DNA of 9,611 nucleotides from DAIDHZ01 sp965370365 (GCA_965370365.1 CBDUSP010000058.1:1-9611); one strand, 5' to 3'; counted from the stretch's first letter, positions 1-7,353 are shown. Notes: generated from the letters alone by a model not told the origin. Made by a program: numbers and translations.

Positions 1-360
1 ATGCTTGCATCAGCTGAAGAGGTGCTGCAAGGACTTGATCTTCATTATCGAAGCATGCTCTTAACAACGGGTGACATGTCCTTTGCTTCTGCAAAAACAA
101 TTGATTTAGAAGCGTGGCTTCCTGGACAGGATCGCTATTACGAAGTGTCCTCTGTTTCAAACTGCACTGATTTTCAATCGCGCAGAGCGCAAATTCGCTG
201 CCGCAAAAAGGGAGAAAAAGCCCGCCATGTCCACGCCTTAAATGGCTCTGGTCTTGCAACCTCAAGACTGATGGTTGCCCTTTTAGAAAACAATCAACAG
301 GAAGACGGGTCAATTCGTATTCCTGAGGTTCTTCACAAGTATTTAGGTTTAAATGGATAA
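1..360 (+). CDS. serS: Seryl-tRNA synthetase, C-terminal part (5' end outside window)
   Basis: This enzyme charges tRNA-Ser with serine in the cytoplasm, using ATP. Only the end of its class II catalytic core is present. The stretch TGDMSFASAKTIDLEAWLP (residues 23-41 here) and the block EVSSVSNCTDFQSRRAQIR (48-66) are typical of bacterial SerS. Class II motif 3 follows as GSGLATSR (82-89), with its invariant Arg at 89, then the usual ending DGSIRIPEVL. Bacterial SerS is generally about 425 residues, so roughly 300 residues lie upstream. The ATG at position 1 is therefore an internal methionine, not the start. The stop overlaps the start of the aminopeptidase gene by 8 bases, which suggests one transcript. 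Identity is secure from the motifs. Confidence 0.95.
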   Translation: MLASAEEVLQGLDLHYRSMLLTTGDMSFASAKTIDLEAWLPGQDRYYEVSSVSNCTDFQSRRAQIRCRKKGEKARHVHALNGSGLATSRLMVALLENNQQEDGSIRIPEVLHKYLGLNG

Positions 361-1552
361 GTTTCTCAAGTTTTTAAAGAAATCTCTTACTGTTTACCAT
401 GCAGCAGATACGATTACTGAAAGCCTTAAAAAGGCTGGGTTCGCTCAAATCAAAGAAGCGGATGCGTGGAAGCTTAAGTGTGGGGGTAAATATTTCGTCG
501 TTCGTGAAGAAACGCTAATTACCGCGTTTATCGTCCCTAAAAAGAAGCCCACATCGGCAACTCTGCTCGCAACGCATATCGATAGACCCTGTTTAAAACT
601 AAAACCTATCTCTGAAACATCGACGCAAAACATCGGGCAACTGGCAACTGAAACTTACGGTGCGCCTCTTCTTCATACATGGCTTGATCGCGATCTTGTG
701 ATTGCGGGAAAAATAGAATCAAAAACAGTTGCCTTTGAAGAGCACCCAGTGATTATTCCCAGCCTTGCACTTCATCTTGACCGAGACATCCAAGAAAAGG
801 GAGTAAAGATCCATAAGCAAGATCATTTGAAAGCGATCTTTTCTCTTGATACGAAGAAAAGTCCTCTCAAAAAACATCTCCGCTCTGATCTGTTCTTAGT
901 TCCTCTTGAGGCCCCTGCATTTATCGGGAAAAATAAAGAAATGATCGCCTCCTACGGGTTGGATAATCTTACATCGAGCTTTGCTGCAATGGAAGCCATC
1001 ACAGGAGCAAAACCCCAAAAAGAGACCCTTTCAATGGCTTTTTTCTGGGATCATGAAGAGGTGGGGTCAATCAGTACGCGAGGTGCCGACTCTACATTTA
1101 CCGCAGAAATTTTAGAGCGCATTGCTCTTTCTCTTAAAATGCAGCAAGAGGATCTCTATCGTCTTAAGGCTAAGTCTCTTTGCATTTCCTCTGATCTTGT
1201 TCACGGATTCCACCCGAACTTTTCTGATAAATATGATCCGCAAAACGCCTCGTATCTAGGAAAGGGCGTATCGATTAAGTTCAATGCAAACCAAAGATAT
1301 GTAACAAGTAGAGAGGGAGTCAATAAGCTCTTGCTTCTGGCAGAGAAACATAAGATTCCGATGCAGCATTTTTCAACAAGATCCAACATCCCAACAGGAT
1401 CAACGCTTGGTCCTATGATGGCTGCAATGTCAGGAATTCAGACAGTTGATTTAGGAATCAGTGGCCTTGCGATGCACTCGATTCGGGAGACAGTTGCGAC
1501 GCAAGATATGGTCTCTCTTTGCAAACTTTTTGAAAAAGTATTGAATGAATAA
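353..1552 (+). CDS. apeB: M18 family aspartyl aminopeptidase
   Basis: This is a dinuclear zinc aminopeptidase of family M18, expected to be cytosolic and to remove N-terminal acidic (or other) residues from peptides. All family metal and catalytic positions can be assigned: His75 in ATHIDRPCLKLKP, Asp204 (bridging) in YGLDNL, the Glu235-Glu236 pair in FWDHEEVGS (general base and ligand), Asp281 in SSDLVHGFHPN, and His375 in GLAMHSIRE. The segment HTWLDRDLVIAGK (108-120) is another M18 hallmark. At 399 aa it is somewhat shorter than many members (about 430-480). The ATG at 353 overlaps the serS stop by 8 bases and has AGG at 345-347, five bases upstream, so start choice is good. Its 3' end also overlaps the next gene by 8 bases. 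Specificity for Asp/Glu is inferred from the family. Confidence 0.93.
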   Translation: MDKFLKFLKKSLTVYHAADTITESLKKAGFAQIKEADAWKLKCGGKYFVVREETLITAFIVPKKKPTSATLLATHIDRPCLKLKPISETSTQNIGQLATETYGAPLLHTWLDRDLVIAGKIESKTVAFEEHPVIIPSLALHLDRDIQEKGVKIHKQDHLKAIFSLDTKKSPLKKHLRSDLFLVPLEAPAFIGKNKEMIASYGLDNLTSSFAAMEAITGAKPQKETLSMAFFWDHEEVGSISTRGADSTFTAEILERIALSLKMQQEDLYRLKAKSLCISSDLVHGFHPNFSDKYDPQNASYLGKGVSIKFNANQRYVTSREGVNKLLLLAEKHKIPMQHFSTRSNIPTGSTLGPMMAAMSGIQTVDLGISGLAMHSIRETVATQDMVSLCKLFEKVLNE

Positions 1553-2297
1553 AAAACCTTCCCACTTTCAAGGTAAAGATGCTCTTCAGCACATCGTCGA
1601 TGCGCGGCTAAAAGGGATGATTGCATCTGCAGAAGTTCATGGGGCAGAGCTTCCTGGACACTATAGCGCAGCTGCTGACGCTGCAAAAGAAACCTCCATC
1701 TCGCTACTCATTTTGTGGACGCTATTACAGATGAGTCCTCTTTCTACGGGGCACATGCATTTTACGCTGCTTCTTTTCATTCTTGGATACCTTGTTTGGA
1801 AAACGGGAAGAAGCGCGATTTTGGGGTATAGCAGGCTTGAAAGACTGCACCGACTGATTGAAGAAGAGCGCTTTGAAATCGAGCATCACAGAGATCAGGA
1901 AAGAGAAGAATTAAAAGCGCTCTACGCAGCTAAAGGCTTTTCTGGAAAGCTTTTAGATGAAGTGATTGATGTTCTTATGGCAGATGATAATCGCCTTTTA
2001 CAAGAAATGTTAGAGGAAGAGCTTGGGGTTAACCTTGAGTCGTATGAGCATCCCTTAAAGCAGGCAGCGGGCGCATTTTTAGGTGTGATTGGATCGGCGC
2101 TTATTTTGTCGATTGGTCTGTTTTTTCTGCCTTTTTGGGGAGTTCTCCTCTCTGCTGGAGTTGTCATTGGACTTTCTGCAGGAACGACAGCGCAAATTGA
2201 GAGAAACAAACCAGCTCCTTGGGTGATGTGGAACCTTGCAATTGCAGCTCTGACAGCCCTCATCGTCTATTTTGCTGCTCAAATAGTTTTAAGATGA
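1545..2297 (+). CDS. VIT1/CCC1-like membrane protein, putative Fe/Mn transporter
   Basis: This 250-aa protein has five predicted membrane segments, at about 49-66, 70-88, 173-193, 196-214 and 226-248. A charged cytosolic helical region (about 97-170) lies between the second and third. That layout is the VIT1/CCC1 one, in which the helical domain binds divalent metal. The region is Glu-rich (E106-E108, E111, E113, then EREELKALYAAKGF at 118-131) and includes LEEELGVNLESYEHP (156-170), close to the family's conserved P-preceding block. The family moves Fe2+ or Mn2+ across membranes. By synteny it would match C. trachomatis CT728. The ATG at 1545 overlaps the apeB stop by 8 bases and lacks a clear Shine-Dalgarno, so coupling to apeB translation is likely. 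The N-terminal helices look less canonical, so substrate and activity are uncertain. Confidence 0.72.
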   Translation: MNKKPSHFQGKDALQHIVDARLKGMIASAEVHGAELPGHYSAAADAAKETSISLLILWTLLQMSPLSTGHMHFTLLLFILGYLVWKTGRSAILGYSRLERLHRLIEEERFEIEHHRDQEREELKALYAAKGFSGKLLDEVIDVLMADDNRLLQEMLEEELGVNLESYEHPLKQAAGAFLGVIGSALILSIGLFFLPFWGVLLSAGVVIGLSAGTTAQIERNKPAPWVMWNLAIAALTALIVYFAAQIVLR

Positions 2298-4249
2298 AAA
2301 AACCGTATCTTTTTGATGAATTTTTCGCGTCCGGTCTTGAAGAGAGCGTAAGTCCTTTTCTTACGCCTACATCGCGCGCTTGGGGGAAAAATCTCTCTAC
2401 AAAAAGCACACTGCTTGCAGCTTCTTTTCTGGCGCTTGCATTTGGTCTTTCTTTTTTTCAACAAGACGCGTCCTATCTTCTGCTTTCGCTTGTCTATTTT
2501 TTTGTTGGCGTTCCCGCATTAATTTCTGCTTTCCACGATTTAAAAAACCTCGAAATCAATATCGATATTTTGATGACACTTGCTGCCTTTGTCGCTATTT
2601 TGATGGGAAGTCCGATTGAAGGCGCGCTCCTCCTTGTCCTCTTTAGCCTTTCTCATGCCTTAGAAGACCTCGTTTCATCAAAAACAAGAGGCGCGCTGAA
2701 TAATCTCAATAATATCGCTCCGAAGTTTGCATCGCTTGTTGATAGTGAGGGGCGTTTTTTTGAAAAGTCCGTGCGAGAAATCACAATTGGAGATGTTGTA
2801 AATGTAAAAAATGGGGAAATTATTCCCTTAGATGGCAAAATCACGAAAGGAACATCATCGCTCAATCTCTCCCATCTTACAGGAGAAAGCCTTCCTGTAA
2901 AAAAGACAGTTGGCGATCTTGTGCCAGCAGGGGCACGCAACTTAGAAGAAGCTCTTTTTGTTGAAGTAACACGGACAAGCCAAGACTCAACGCTTGCTAA
3001 AATCGTGCAACTCATTACGCAAGCTGCCGAGGCAAAGCCAAAGATCCAGCATTTTCTCGATCGTTTTGGCACACGATACGCAAGCACCATTATCGCTCTG
3101 ACCTTTCTCTTTGCAATCAGCCTTCCCCTCATCTTCCACATCCCATATCTTGGGATGGAAGGGGCAATTTACCGCTCCCTTGCCTTCCTAATAGCTGCAT
3201 CTCCCTGCGCACTCATCATCGCAACGCCTACCGCATATTTAAGCGCAATTAGTTCCTGCGCAAAAAAAGGGATCCTCCTAAAAGGAGGGATCACACTCGA
3301 TGCTCTTGCAAGTTGCTCGACAATTGCCTTTGATAAAACGGGAACACTGACAACAGGAGAGCTTTCCTGCTCAGAAATCGTGCCCTTCGAAAAAACAACA
3401 ACTCCAGAAGACGCAGCCCTTGCAATTGCCTATGGTCTTGAAAGCCATGTTATCCACCCGATTGCAAAAGCAGTCGAATCTTTGGCCAAAGAAAAGAATA
3501 TTTCTCCTGAGGAAATCACAGAGCTTAAAGCAATCCCAGGCTCTGGACTTACAGGGAAGGTAAAGGATGTCCCCGTTGCAATCGGACAACCAAGTTTTAT
3601 CGCCTCCAAACTTGAAAACCAAGACGCCTTTAATAACTGGATTGAATCGATAAAAGAAAAAAGCCAAATCTTAGCCGCGCTGCTCATCGGACAAGAGGTG
3701 TTTTTGTTTCAGTTTTCTGATCAAATCCGCGAAGACATTTCCAATTTGATTGAGGAAATCCAAAAAACCAATAAGCTCCGTCCCGTCATGCTAACCGGCG
3801 ATCATGCGTCGAGTGCCAACAAAGTGGGAAAAGAAGTTGGAATCACTGAGATCTTCTCGGCCCTAAGTCCTGAAAATAAGCTTGAAAAAGTAGCAGTACT
3901 TAGCTCAAAAGGGGGGCTTGCCATGGTTGGAGATGGAGTGAACGACGCGCCAGCACTTGCAAGAGCCTCTGTTGGCATTTCAATGGGGAAAGTAGGAAGT
4001 GCAACTGCTGTGGATGCATCGGATGTCGTGCTTCTCAACGATGATGTTCACCTACTTCCGTGGCTCTTTTCAAAGTCTCATAAGACAAAAAAGATCGTTA
4101 AGCAGAACCTCTCAGTAGCGTTGAGTGTGATTTGTTTTGCGACAATCCCCGCGCTTTTTGGGCTTGTGCCTCTTTGGGCAGCTGTAATCATGCACGAGGG
4201 AGGAACTGTGTTAGTCGGGCTAAACAGCCTGCGACTCATGCGGCATTAA
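2294..4249 (+). CDS. zntA: Heavy-metal P1B-type ATPase (P1B-4 signatures)
   Basis: This inner-membrane metal exporter has 651 aa from the ATG at 2294. Motifs in order: TGES (196-199, actuator domain), SPC (303-305, membrane metal site), DKTG with phosphorylated Asp347, the HP dipeptide (388-389), TGDH (501-504), GDGVNDAP (546-553), and HEGGT (634-638) in the last helix. SPC with HEGGT is the P1B-4 signature, a group reported to export Co2+, Zn2+ or Fe2+. There is no N-terminal CxxC or His-rich metal-binding domain. An in-frame ATG at 2219 would lie inside the previous gene and adds unrelated residues. The ATG at 2294 shares an ATGA with that gene's stop, so it is preferred. By gene order it corresponds to chlamydial CT727. 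The symbol zntA follows chlamydial usage and does not prove zinc as substrate. The gene ends 23 bases from the convergent repeat-protein gene. Confidence 0.92.
   Translation: MKKPYLFDEFFASGLEESVSPFLTPTSRAWGKNLSTKSTLLAASFLALAFGLSFFQQDASYLLLSLVYFFVGVPALISAFHDLKNLEINIDILMTLAAFVAILMGSPIEGALLLVLFSLSHALEDLVSSKTRGALNNLNNIAPKFASLVDSEGRFFEKSVREITIGDVVNVKNGEIIPLDGKITKGTSSLNLSHLTGESLPVKKTVGDLVPAGARNLEEALFVEVTRTSQDSTLAKIVQLITQAAEAKPKIQHFLDRFGTRYASTIIALTFLFAISLPLIFHIPYLGMEGAIYRSLAFLIAASPCALIIATPTAYLSAISSCAKKGILLKGGITLDALASCSTIAFDKTGTLTTGELSCSEIVPFEKTTTPEDAALAIAYGLESHVIHPIAKAVESLAKEKNISPEEITELKAIPGSGLTGKVKDVPVAIGQPSFIASKLENQDAFNNWIESIKEKSQILAALLIGQEVFLFQFSDQIREDISNLIEEIQKTNKLRPVMLTGDHASSANKVGKEVGITEIFSALSPENKLEKVAVLSSKGGLAMVGDGVNDAPALARASVGISMGKVGSATAVDASDVVLLNDDVHLLPWLFSKSHKTKKIVKQNLSVALSVICFATIPALFGLVPLWAAVIMHEGGTVLVGLNSLRLMRH
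4151..4182. repeat. 32-bp perfect direct repeat, left copy (in ATPase gene end)
   Basis: This is identical to 7478-7509 and encodes ALFGLVPLWA. The offset is 3,327 bases. Identity breaks on both sides at synonymous third positions. Confidence 0.93.
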
Positions 4250-4272
4250 AAGACACCGAGGGACTCTACTTC

Positions 4273-7173
4273 CTATTTCTTGTAGGAGATGACCCGACTA
4301 ACATAGTTTATAAGAACGTTACTTCCAGAAAAGTTTTCGCAAAATGTCTGCAGCAAGTCATCGATTTGGTTCGGATTTCCTCTACGTATACATGCTATAG
4401 CGGCATCTCCTAATGCAATTATGCTCACACCCTTAGCGCACTCTTTGAGAAGAGGCAGAACTTGTGTCAAAGAAATATCTTGACGGTTTTTTACCCATTG
4501 TAACAGGATTCGATCCGCATCGGCGGAATTGAGAAAATCACTTTTCTTGATGTATATGGAATCGTTTCCTTTTGTCACTTTTATAACGACTGGAGGTTTA
4601 GTCTTCGCATCACTACCTGATGCTCCAGTCTGTCCTAATGTACCATACTGGTTTAACAATTCCTCAACAATGCACAACTTCGTACTATAGTCTTTGACTT
4701 CATCTTCCATTTTTTTGATCTTTTGTAATGAGATATCTTCTCTGGCTACAAAAGCAGTAATAATATTACGAAGAGCCTGACAACACTCTTGTGATACAAT
4801 TACTTTCCGGAATATTTCTTCACAATTTCCTAAGGAAACATCCTTGTTGCCAATAAGAGCGACAGCAAGCGGACCCAAAACCTCGAGAGAGACGTGACTG
4901 GCTTTAAGAATTCTAAGTACTTGATCTACGTCTTCTGCGACAACTCTTGTTGAATATTGTTTTACAATGTCCGACAAAGCATTATCAAGACAATTCCCCT
5001 CCTTAAAAACACTAAAAGCAAAGTCCACAGCGTTGACAAAAGACATCTCTTCTCTTTTCACAATATTATTAACAGTTTGTTGTTTTGCTTGCGTCATATC
5101 TGGTATTGATGCAAGCAATGTTTGAGCATTGTCTACAGAAAGATCCCGTCTTTGACAAACACCTAGAATATATAGATTTTGGATGGTCTGATTGGGTACA
5201 TTATGAATAAAATCTAAAGACTCCTGATACTCAGGAAAAACATGCTGTTTAGAACCCATACTTATGATCAATTGAGCGCGATTTTCTGGTAGATAGTCAT
5301 TCACGCATCCTATTGTCTCAATAATTATGCAAAAATCGGGTTCTGAAAGAGGCTGATTGTCATTGTTTATAAGACGCTGCAGAAGCACACATACAGAATG
5401 ACAGTTCTGGGAACGATTGTCCAGTATCTGAAGCGCGTAATTCTGTATTTCTTGAATGACTTTAAGCAACAGCTTAACTTGGGTATTCTCTAACCTTGAC
5501 TCCATGGAAGAGTTCTTGTCGCCAAAATGCTTTACTATCCATCGTCCACACCCTGTCCGAACCTCCTCATTTTGGATTGCGCTATACATCTCAAACACCC
5601 GATCATTTACACAACCGCTTCCTGGAAATTTCTTCAGAATAGCATCAAACACCTCATCACACACACATTTAGAAAAACTCTTACCAGCAAAGTCCACAGC
5701 TTGGCGAAGAGTCATCTCATTGTTTTTTAAAACACTATTAAAAGCCTGCATTTTGTCTGGATACGTATTTGAAACATTGGAAAGCGCTGTCTCAGCTAGT
5801 GGGACTCTCATGTCTTCTCTTTTACAAATCTGGCACACCAACAAATCTCTGTTAGTAGTTTCTCGATGCGAACGCACAAACCCTAAAGCATCCTGACAAC
5901 TGAAAATATGCTTTGCAGAAACAAGATCAGTGAGCAAGCAGTGGCTATTTGGATCTGGGAGAATCAGATCAACTATTTTGTGACAGTTTTCAGCCGAAAG
6001 AGGTAGCTCGTCGTTGTTTATCAGACGCCGCAGCATACATATAGAAGAAGGGCTCCATTGAGGGTTTTCGGGGTTCTGTGTAGCACGCACTTCCTTTTGC
6101 ATAATGTCAATAAGAGTCGTAACTTGGGACTTTGTTACCCCTAACTCCGAGGAACTGCTCTCGCGGCCAAGACAGTTTATGATCCATCGTCCACACCCTG
6201 TCCGAACCTCCTCATTTTGGATTGTGCTATACATCTCAAACGCCCGATCATTTGGACGACTGCCTTTTAAAGATTTATTTACAATAGCATAAAACACTTC
6301 ATAATTTATACAATTAGCATTGCTAACAAACTGCACAGATTCGATAAAAGACATATTATTGTTGCCCAAAATAATATTAACCGCTTTTCCTTTGCCTTCA
6401 TTCTCATTTGACATCTTTGCAAGGATTTCCGCAGCTATGTCTGTTGATATCTTGGGAAGCTCCTCATCTGTTGTTACAGGCATATCTGGCCTTGTATAAA
6501 CTAGTAGCCGCAATTGCTCGCGGCATCTATTGCCGGGGTAACTGTCGAAATTATTATGAATAAAGTTTAAAGCCTCGTGACAATTACTAAAAATATGCTT
6601 TTTAGAAACAAGAGTATTTATCAAACCTTCTAAGCATGTGAGGTTTGAGAAAGCATCGTTAGATTTACAATCCTTGTAGTAGTTACATACCACACTAGCA
6701 ATTTCGCAACAGTTTGCATACGAAAGAGCTTGCTTGTCGTTGTCTACAAGCTTCTGCAGCACACCTATAGCATTAGTGATCCGTGTCCGACAGGGAGTCT
6801 CGGTCTCTGTATTATGGACCATCCCTGTGTGAATCAGGTCAATAAACCTCGTAACCGATTCATTGCTTAGATTTGACGTTTTTATAGTTTTATCTTGGGC
6901 GAGACGCTCTACAATCTGTCGAGCTTTCTGGGTCTTATCCGTTTCCTGTGTGTTTCCGACATAGTCCTTAAGAAGATCTCTCATAGTGGTGATCTTTTTG
7001 GTTTGAGGGGAGGCTGAAATTGTGGTATTTACTGCATGTGAGCTAAAAACAGAGTCGGCTGCACTTACTGTCATGGCGACAGTGTTCTGGCTTTTGGGTA
7101 CTGGCGGACTTGTCGGACCGGCCATAGCAGCGGGTGCGGGTGAAGGTACGACACGTGTGCACAAATTACTCAT
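4273..7173 (-). CDS. Unrecognised 966-aa alpha-solenoid-like repeat protein (copy A)
   Basis: I do not recognise this family. Residues 1-60 are rich in Ser, Thr, Ala and Pro with no hydrophobic signal peptide, which resembles a type III secretion leader (inference). From about 107 on the protein is made of short repeats of roughly 32-36 residues. They start with a pattern such as REDM, NNEMT, RRDLS, REEMS, NKDVS or REDIS, continue with an amphipathic Leu/Ala-rich helix, and close with a second helix. Examples begin near 271, 419, 452, 484, 641, 675, 707, 776, 811 and 897. They are grouped into three super-repeats (107-350, 351-565, 566-750). Near 846-880 a Gly/Ser/Lys linker leads into a probable beta-hairpin (VVIKVTKGNDSIYIKK), then a last repeat. 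Cysteines are frequent. The ATG at 7173 has AAGAGG seven bases upstream. A tandem paralogue lies upstream at 7650-9611. Its function is unknown; a host-directed scaffold or effector is only a guess. Confidence 0.88.
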   Translation of the reverse strand: MSNLCTRVVPSPAPAAMAGPTSPPVPKSQNTVAMTVSAADSVFSSHAVNTTISASPQTKKITTMRDLLKDYVGNTQETDKTQKARQIVERLAQDKTIKTSNLSNESVTRFIDLIHTGMVHNTETETPCRTRITNAIGVLQKLVDNDKQALSYANCCEIASVVCNYYKDCKSNDAFSNLTCLEGLINTLVSKKHIFSNCHEALNFIHNNFDSYPGNRCREQLRLLVYTRPDMPVTTDEELPKISTDIAAEILAKMSNENEGKGKAVNIILGNNNMSFIESVQFVSNANCINYEVFYAIVNKSLKGSRPNDRAFEMYSTIQNEEVRTGCGRWIINCLGRESSSSELGVTKSQVTTLIDIMQKEVRATQNPENPQWSPSSICMLRRLINNDELPLSAENCHKIVDLILPDPNSHCLLTDLVSAKHIFSCQDALGFVRSHRETTNRDLLVCQICKREDMRVPLAETALSNVSNTYPDKMQAFNSVLKNNEMTLRQAVDFAGKSFSKCVCDEVFDAILKKFPGSGCVNDRVFEMYSAIQNEEVRTGCGRWIVKHFGDKNSSMESRLENTQVKLLLKVIQEIQNYALQILDNRSQNCHSVCVLLQRLINNDNQPLSEPDFCIIIETIGCVNDYLPENRAQLIISMGSKQHVFPEYQESLDFIHNVPNQTIQNLYILGVCQRRDLSVDNAQTLLASIPDMTQAKQQTVNNIVKREEMSFVNAVDFAFSVFKEGNCLDNALSDIVKQYSTRVVAEDVDQVLRILKASHVSLEVLGPLAVALIGNKDVSLGNCEEIFRKVIVSQECCQALRNIITAFVAREDISLQKIKKMEDEVKDYSTKLCIVEELLNQYGTLGQTGASGSDAKTKPPVVIKVTKGNDSIYIKKSDFLNSADADRILLQWVKNRQDISLTQVLPLLKECAKGVSIIALGDAAIACIRRGNPNQIDDLLQTFCENFSGSNVLINYVSRVISYKK
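4924..5478 (-). repeat. Copy A super-repeat 3
   Basis: This encodes residues 566 to about 750. Landmarks are VKLLLKVI, LQRLINNDNQPLS, KQHVFPEYQESLDF, RRDLSVDNAQTLL and REEMSFVNAVDF. The EMYSxIQNEEVRTGCGRW block of units 1 and 2 is absent here, and the chain passes directly into the C-terminal region with STRVVAEDV. Confidence 0.72.
5479..6123 (-). repeat. Copy A super-repeat 2
   Basis: This encodes residues 351-565. Landmarks parallel to unit 1 are VTTLIDIM, LRRLINNDELPLS, AKHIFS, REDM, NNEMTLRQAVDF and EMYSAIQNEEVRTGCGRW. Its second half is the part most like the first unit of copy B (AVDFAGKSF, VCDEVFDAILKKFP). Confidence 0.78.
5537..5608. repeat. 72-bp near-perfect direct repeat inside copy A, in unit 2
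   Basis: It matches 6182-6253 at 70 of 72 bases by eye, at an offset of exactly 645 bases (215 codons). It encodes the NDRxFEMYSxIQNEEVRTG block. The flanking sequence is much less alike. Confidence 0.93.
6124..6855 (-). repeat. Copy A super-repeat 1
   Basis: This encodes residues 107-350 of copy A. It opens with VTRFIDLI, contains LQKLVDNDKQALS, KKHIFS, the RPDM and NNNMSF repeat heads, and the block EMYSTIQNEEVRTGCGRW near its end. It is about 27 residues longer than unit 2, mainly in its first half. The boundaries are my choice, set by the recurring VT/VK-x-LI start. Confidence 0.75.
6182..6253. repeat. 72-bp near-perfect direct repeat inside copy A, in unit 1
   Basis: This is the partner of 5537-5608. 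The two mismatches are in the Ala/Thr codon of EMYS(A/T)IQ and the Val/Ala codon before FEMYS, so both change an amino acid and no synonymous difference remains in the block. Confidence 0.93.
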
Positions 7174-7180
7174 TTCACTA

Positions 7181-7186
7181 CCTCTT
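7181..7186 (-). promoter_or_regulatory. Ribosome binding site of copy A
   Basis: On the - strand the sequence is AAGAGG, seven bases before the ATG at 7171-7173. It supports that start over any later one. Confidence 0.75.
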
Positions 7187-7190
7187 GAAT

Positions 7191-7301
7191 CTATTCTACT
7201 AAAAATTTCAAGCCTTCAACGTCAAGAATCTTCTTTCTAACCTGACCGCCAAACAGCGACCCTTTTTCTTTACGGTGCTCTCCTTTAGGAAGCACAAGCA
7301 T
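7191..7301 (-). CDS. Possible small protein of 36 aa
   Basis: An ATG at 7299-7301 opens a frame that starts MLVLPKGEHRKEKGSLFGG and ends at a TAG at 7191-7193, 17 bases before the copy A start. The product would be basic (many Lys/Arg). There is no good ribosome site, and the frame overlaps the suggested promoter of copy A, so the two proposals compete. It could also be a remnant of an older gene. I do not recognise it. Confidence 0.25.
   Translation of the reverse strand: MLVLPKGEHRKEKGSLFGGQVRKKILDVEGLKFLVE
7193..7225 (-). promoter_or_regulatory. Possible sigma-70-like promoter of copy A
   Basis: On the - strand TAGAAT (7193-7198) resembles a -10 box. Upstream are TTGAAG (7214-7219, spacing 15) and TTGACG (7220-7225, spacing 21). 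Neither spacing is the ideal 17, so the assignment is weak. If right, the leader is very short and includes the ribosome site. Confidence 0.3.
7275..7295. repeat. Small hairpin
   Basis: GTGCT (7275-7279) pairs with AGCAC (7291-7295), and TCC (7281-7283) with GGA (7288-7290), with one bulged base and a 4-base loop. No T-run follows on either strand. Its role is unknown. Confidence 0.35.
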
Positions 7302-7353
7302 AGTCCATTTAGCATTTTAATAAAAGAGATTCACCTCATGTTACTCAGGGGAA

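Noticed and set aside
2219..2293. Upstream ATG for the P-type ATPase giving 25 extra residues
   Set aside because: It lies inside the VIT1-like gene, has no ribosome site, and adds residues unlike the family. The ATGA overlap at 2294 is a better start.
4271..4287. Hairpin TCCTA/TAGGA as a terminator between the convergent genes
   Set aside because: The stem has only 5 bp, low GC and no T-run on either side, and it lies within the copy A coding end.
4132..4413. Open frame spanning the ATPase end and the gap
   Set aside because: It is out of frame with the ATPase and antisense to copy A, with no ribosome site or family signal.
5456..5896. Open frame on the + strand within copy A
   Set aside because: It is antisense to a well-supported repeat gene, has no recognisable motif, and includes the repeat block in reverse.
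4924..6855. Super-repeats as a CRISPR-like array
   Set aside because: The units are long, diverged, in frame and coding. There are no short identical repeats with spacers.
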